Source: Rubellimicrobium roseum (GTDB lineage: Bacteria; Pseudomonadota; Alphaproteobacteria; Rhodobacterales; Rhodobacteraceae). From it: DNA of 64,000 nucleotides. A model generated the notes under the pieces. The model was given only the letters and a program-made list of their open reading frames with translations. It searched no databases and had not been told where the DNA came from. This document shows positions 63,224 to 64,000 of this stretch, in pieces. The position numbers and the translations under genes are program-made. The stretch covers positions 1-64,000 of the forward strand of contig NZ_VDFV01000008.1 in NCBI RefSeq assembly GCF_006152145.1. The letters are read 5' to 3'. Numbering within the stretch: the stretch's first letter is position 1; the number at the start of each line of letters is the position of its first letter.

Positions 63224-64000
63224 TCACCCGTCCCGAAGGATCTCCAGGAAGGCCGCCCCGAACCGTTCCGCCGCCCGCGCCCCGACGATCCGCTCGATCC
63301 CGGCCAGGTCGCGCGGTGCCTGCGCCGCGATCCGGGCCAGCGCGCTCGCGTTCAGCGACAGCGGCTTGTCCCGCCCCTCCGGCCCCCGCACCAGCTCCGC
63401 CTGCGCCGCCTGGAGCCGGTCGAAGACCGTCCCCTCCTCGCGCCCTGCGAGCTTCTGCCGCTGCGGGTGCATGGCCTGCGGCGCCTCGCCCAGGATCACT
63501 TGGAGGAAGCTCCGCCCGTAGGTGTCCAGCTTCTTCGCCCCCACGCCCGAAACCCCCGCCATCTCGTCCAGCGTGCGCGGGCGCTTCTCGGCCATCTCCA
63601 TCAGCGTTTTGTCGGTGAAGACGACATAGGCCGGCACCTTGGCCTCCTGCGCCAGCGCCCGGCGATGCGCCTTGAGCGCCGCGAGCAGCCCCTCGTCCTC
63701 CTCGGCCACCAGGGCGCGCGGCTCGTCGCGGGTCGCCCCCCGTCCCTTGGCCCGCAGGACGTCGCGCCGCATGGTCACGGCCTGCTCGCCCTTCAGCACC
63801 GGCCCGGCCAGCGCCGTCAGCCGTAGCGCCCCATGGCGGCTCGGGTCCGGCCGCAGCAGGTCCTGCCCCAGCATCTGCCGGACGATGGCGTCCCACTGCC
63901 GCTCGTCCCAGTCCTTGCCCACGCCGAAGGTGGGCAGCCTGTCGTGCCCGCGCGCCACGACCTTGTCGGTCGCCCGCCCCAGCACGATGTCGACCAGATG
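63224..64000 (-). CDS. recQ: ATP-dependent DNA helicase RecQ, C-terminal part (cut by window edge)
   Basis: The visible 258 codons cover the RQC region (LGRATDKVVARGHDRLPTFG and GKDWDERQWDAIVRQMLGQD), then the HRDC domain (LLAALKAHRRALAQEAKVPA, PAYVVFTDKTLMEMAEKRPR and GVSGVGAKKLDTYGRSFLQV) and a C-terminal helical extension of about 80 residues. The helicase core lies outside the window. Its stop is 70 bases before the VWA gene, whose promoter fills that gap. Confidence 0.9.
   Translation of the reverse strand, partial: HLVDIVLGRATDKVVARGHDRLPTFGVGKDWDERQWDAIVRQMLGQDLLRPDPSRHGALRLTALAGPVLKGEQAVTMRRDVLRAKGRGATRDEPRALVAEEDEGLLAALKAHRRALAQEAKVPAYVVFTDKTLMEMAEKRPRTLDEMAGVSGVGAKKLDTYGRSFLQVILGEAPQAMHPQRQKLAGREEGTVFDRLQAAQAELVRGPEGRDKPLSLNASALARIAAQAPRDLAGIERIVGARAAERFGAAFLEILRDG

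Overview
The window is a GC-rich (roughly 70 %) chromosomal segment of an alphaproteobacterium, almost certainly a member of the Rhodobacteraceae (Rhodobacterales). The evidence is gene content and order: the short aa3-type cytochrome oxidase subunit IV, a DUF3035-type lipoprotein next to lspA, a heparinase-like gene fused into the rsmB-purH-lspA series, an SdhAF4/DUF1674 gene divergent from rsmB, the gpmI-envC-ctpA-rppH run, a plant-type GshA, and IS21/IS5 remnants closely resembling rhodobacterial copies. Coding density is high; no gene-free stretch exceeds about 300 bases.

Layout. 1-3376 (minus): a chemotaxis mini-cluster, mcp - STAS - cheY - cheA, with cheA cut by the window edge. 3480-5671: an insertion-sequence graveyard (IS21 istA/istB fragments, an IS3 orfA fragment, a frameshifted IS5 transposase) ending next to tRNA-Pro(CGG) at 5763-5839. 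5888-16141 (minus): an EamA permease, then the leucine genes leuC, leuD and leuB, with leuB separated from leuD by a membrane protein, an exo/endonuclease-phosphatase-like protein and two large RTX exoproteins (a seven-repeat beta-propeller-like protein and a serralysin-type metalloprotease). 16423-23869 (plus): two HupE-like membrane proteins, rsfS-rlmH, a membrane protein, then gpmI-envC-ctpA-rppH. 23891-32788 (mostly minus): lytic transglycosylase, RNase R, GNAT, dapE, a small conserved protein, gshA, three unassigned or GNAT genes and rsmE.

33517-44686: ubiA, an OmpA/BON-like protein, a small coiled-coil membrane protein, a PNPOx-like protein, tsaC, a DmdC-like acyl-CoA dehydrogenase, cox subunit IV, a lipoprotein, azlCD, a Ca/Na antiporter and a secreted protein with three PPC-like repeats. 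44718-53473 (minus): a caspase-fold pseudoenzyme with two peptidoglycan-binding domains, a DUF481 outer-membrane protein, a DUF3775 protein, a lipoprotein, mutL, a pair of M16 peptidases (one active, one lacking its zinc site) and a small lipoprotein. 53505-59895: lspA, purH, heparinase-like, rsmB, sdhAF4, dapB. 59986-62089 (plus): rbfA, a phosphodiester-glycosidase-like gene, truB. 62110-64000 (minus): a two-gene VWA-XRE operon with a promoter-embedded palindrome, then the C-terminal part of recQ.

Most of the window is housekeeping: translation and ribosome maturation (rsfS, rlmH, rsmE, rsmB, rbfA, truB, tsaC), cell wall (dapB, dapE, envC, ctpA, transglycosylase), leucine synthesis and respiration. 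The accessory interest is in the RTX pair within the leu cluster, the VWA-XRE operon, the pseudo-caspase and the IS graveyard. Genes are frequently coupled by 4-base GTGA/ATGA overlaps, so several starts here are GTG or TTG, chosen by overlap and ribosome-binding site.
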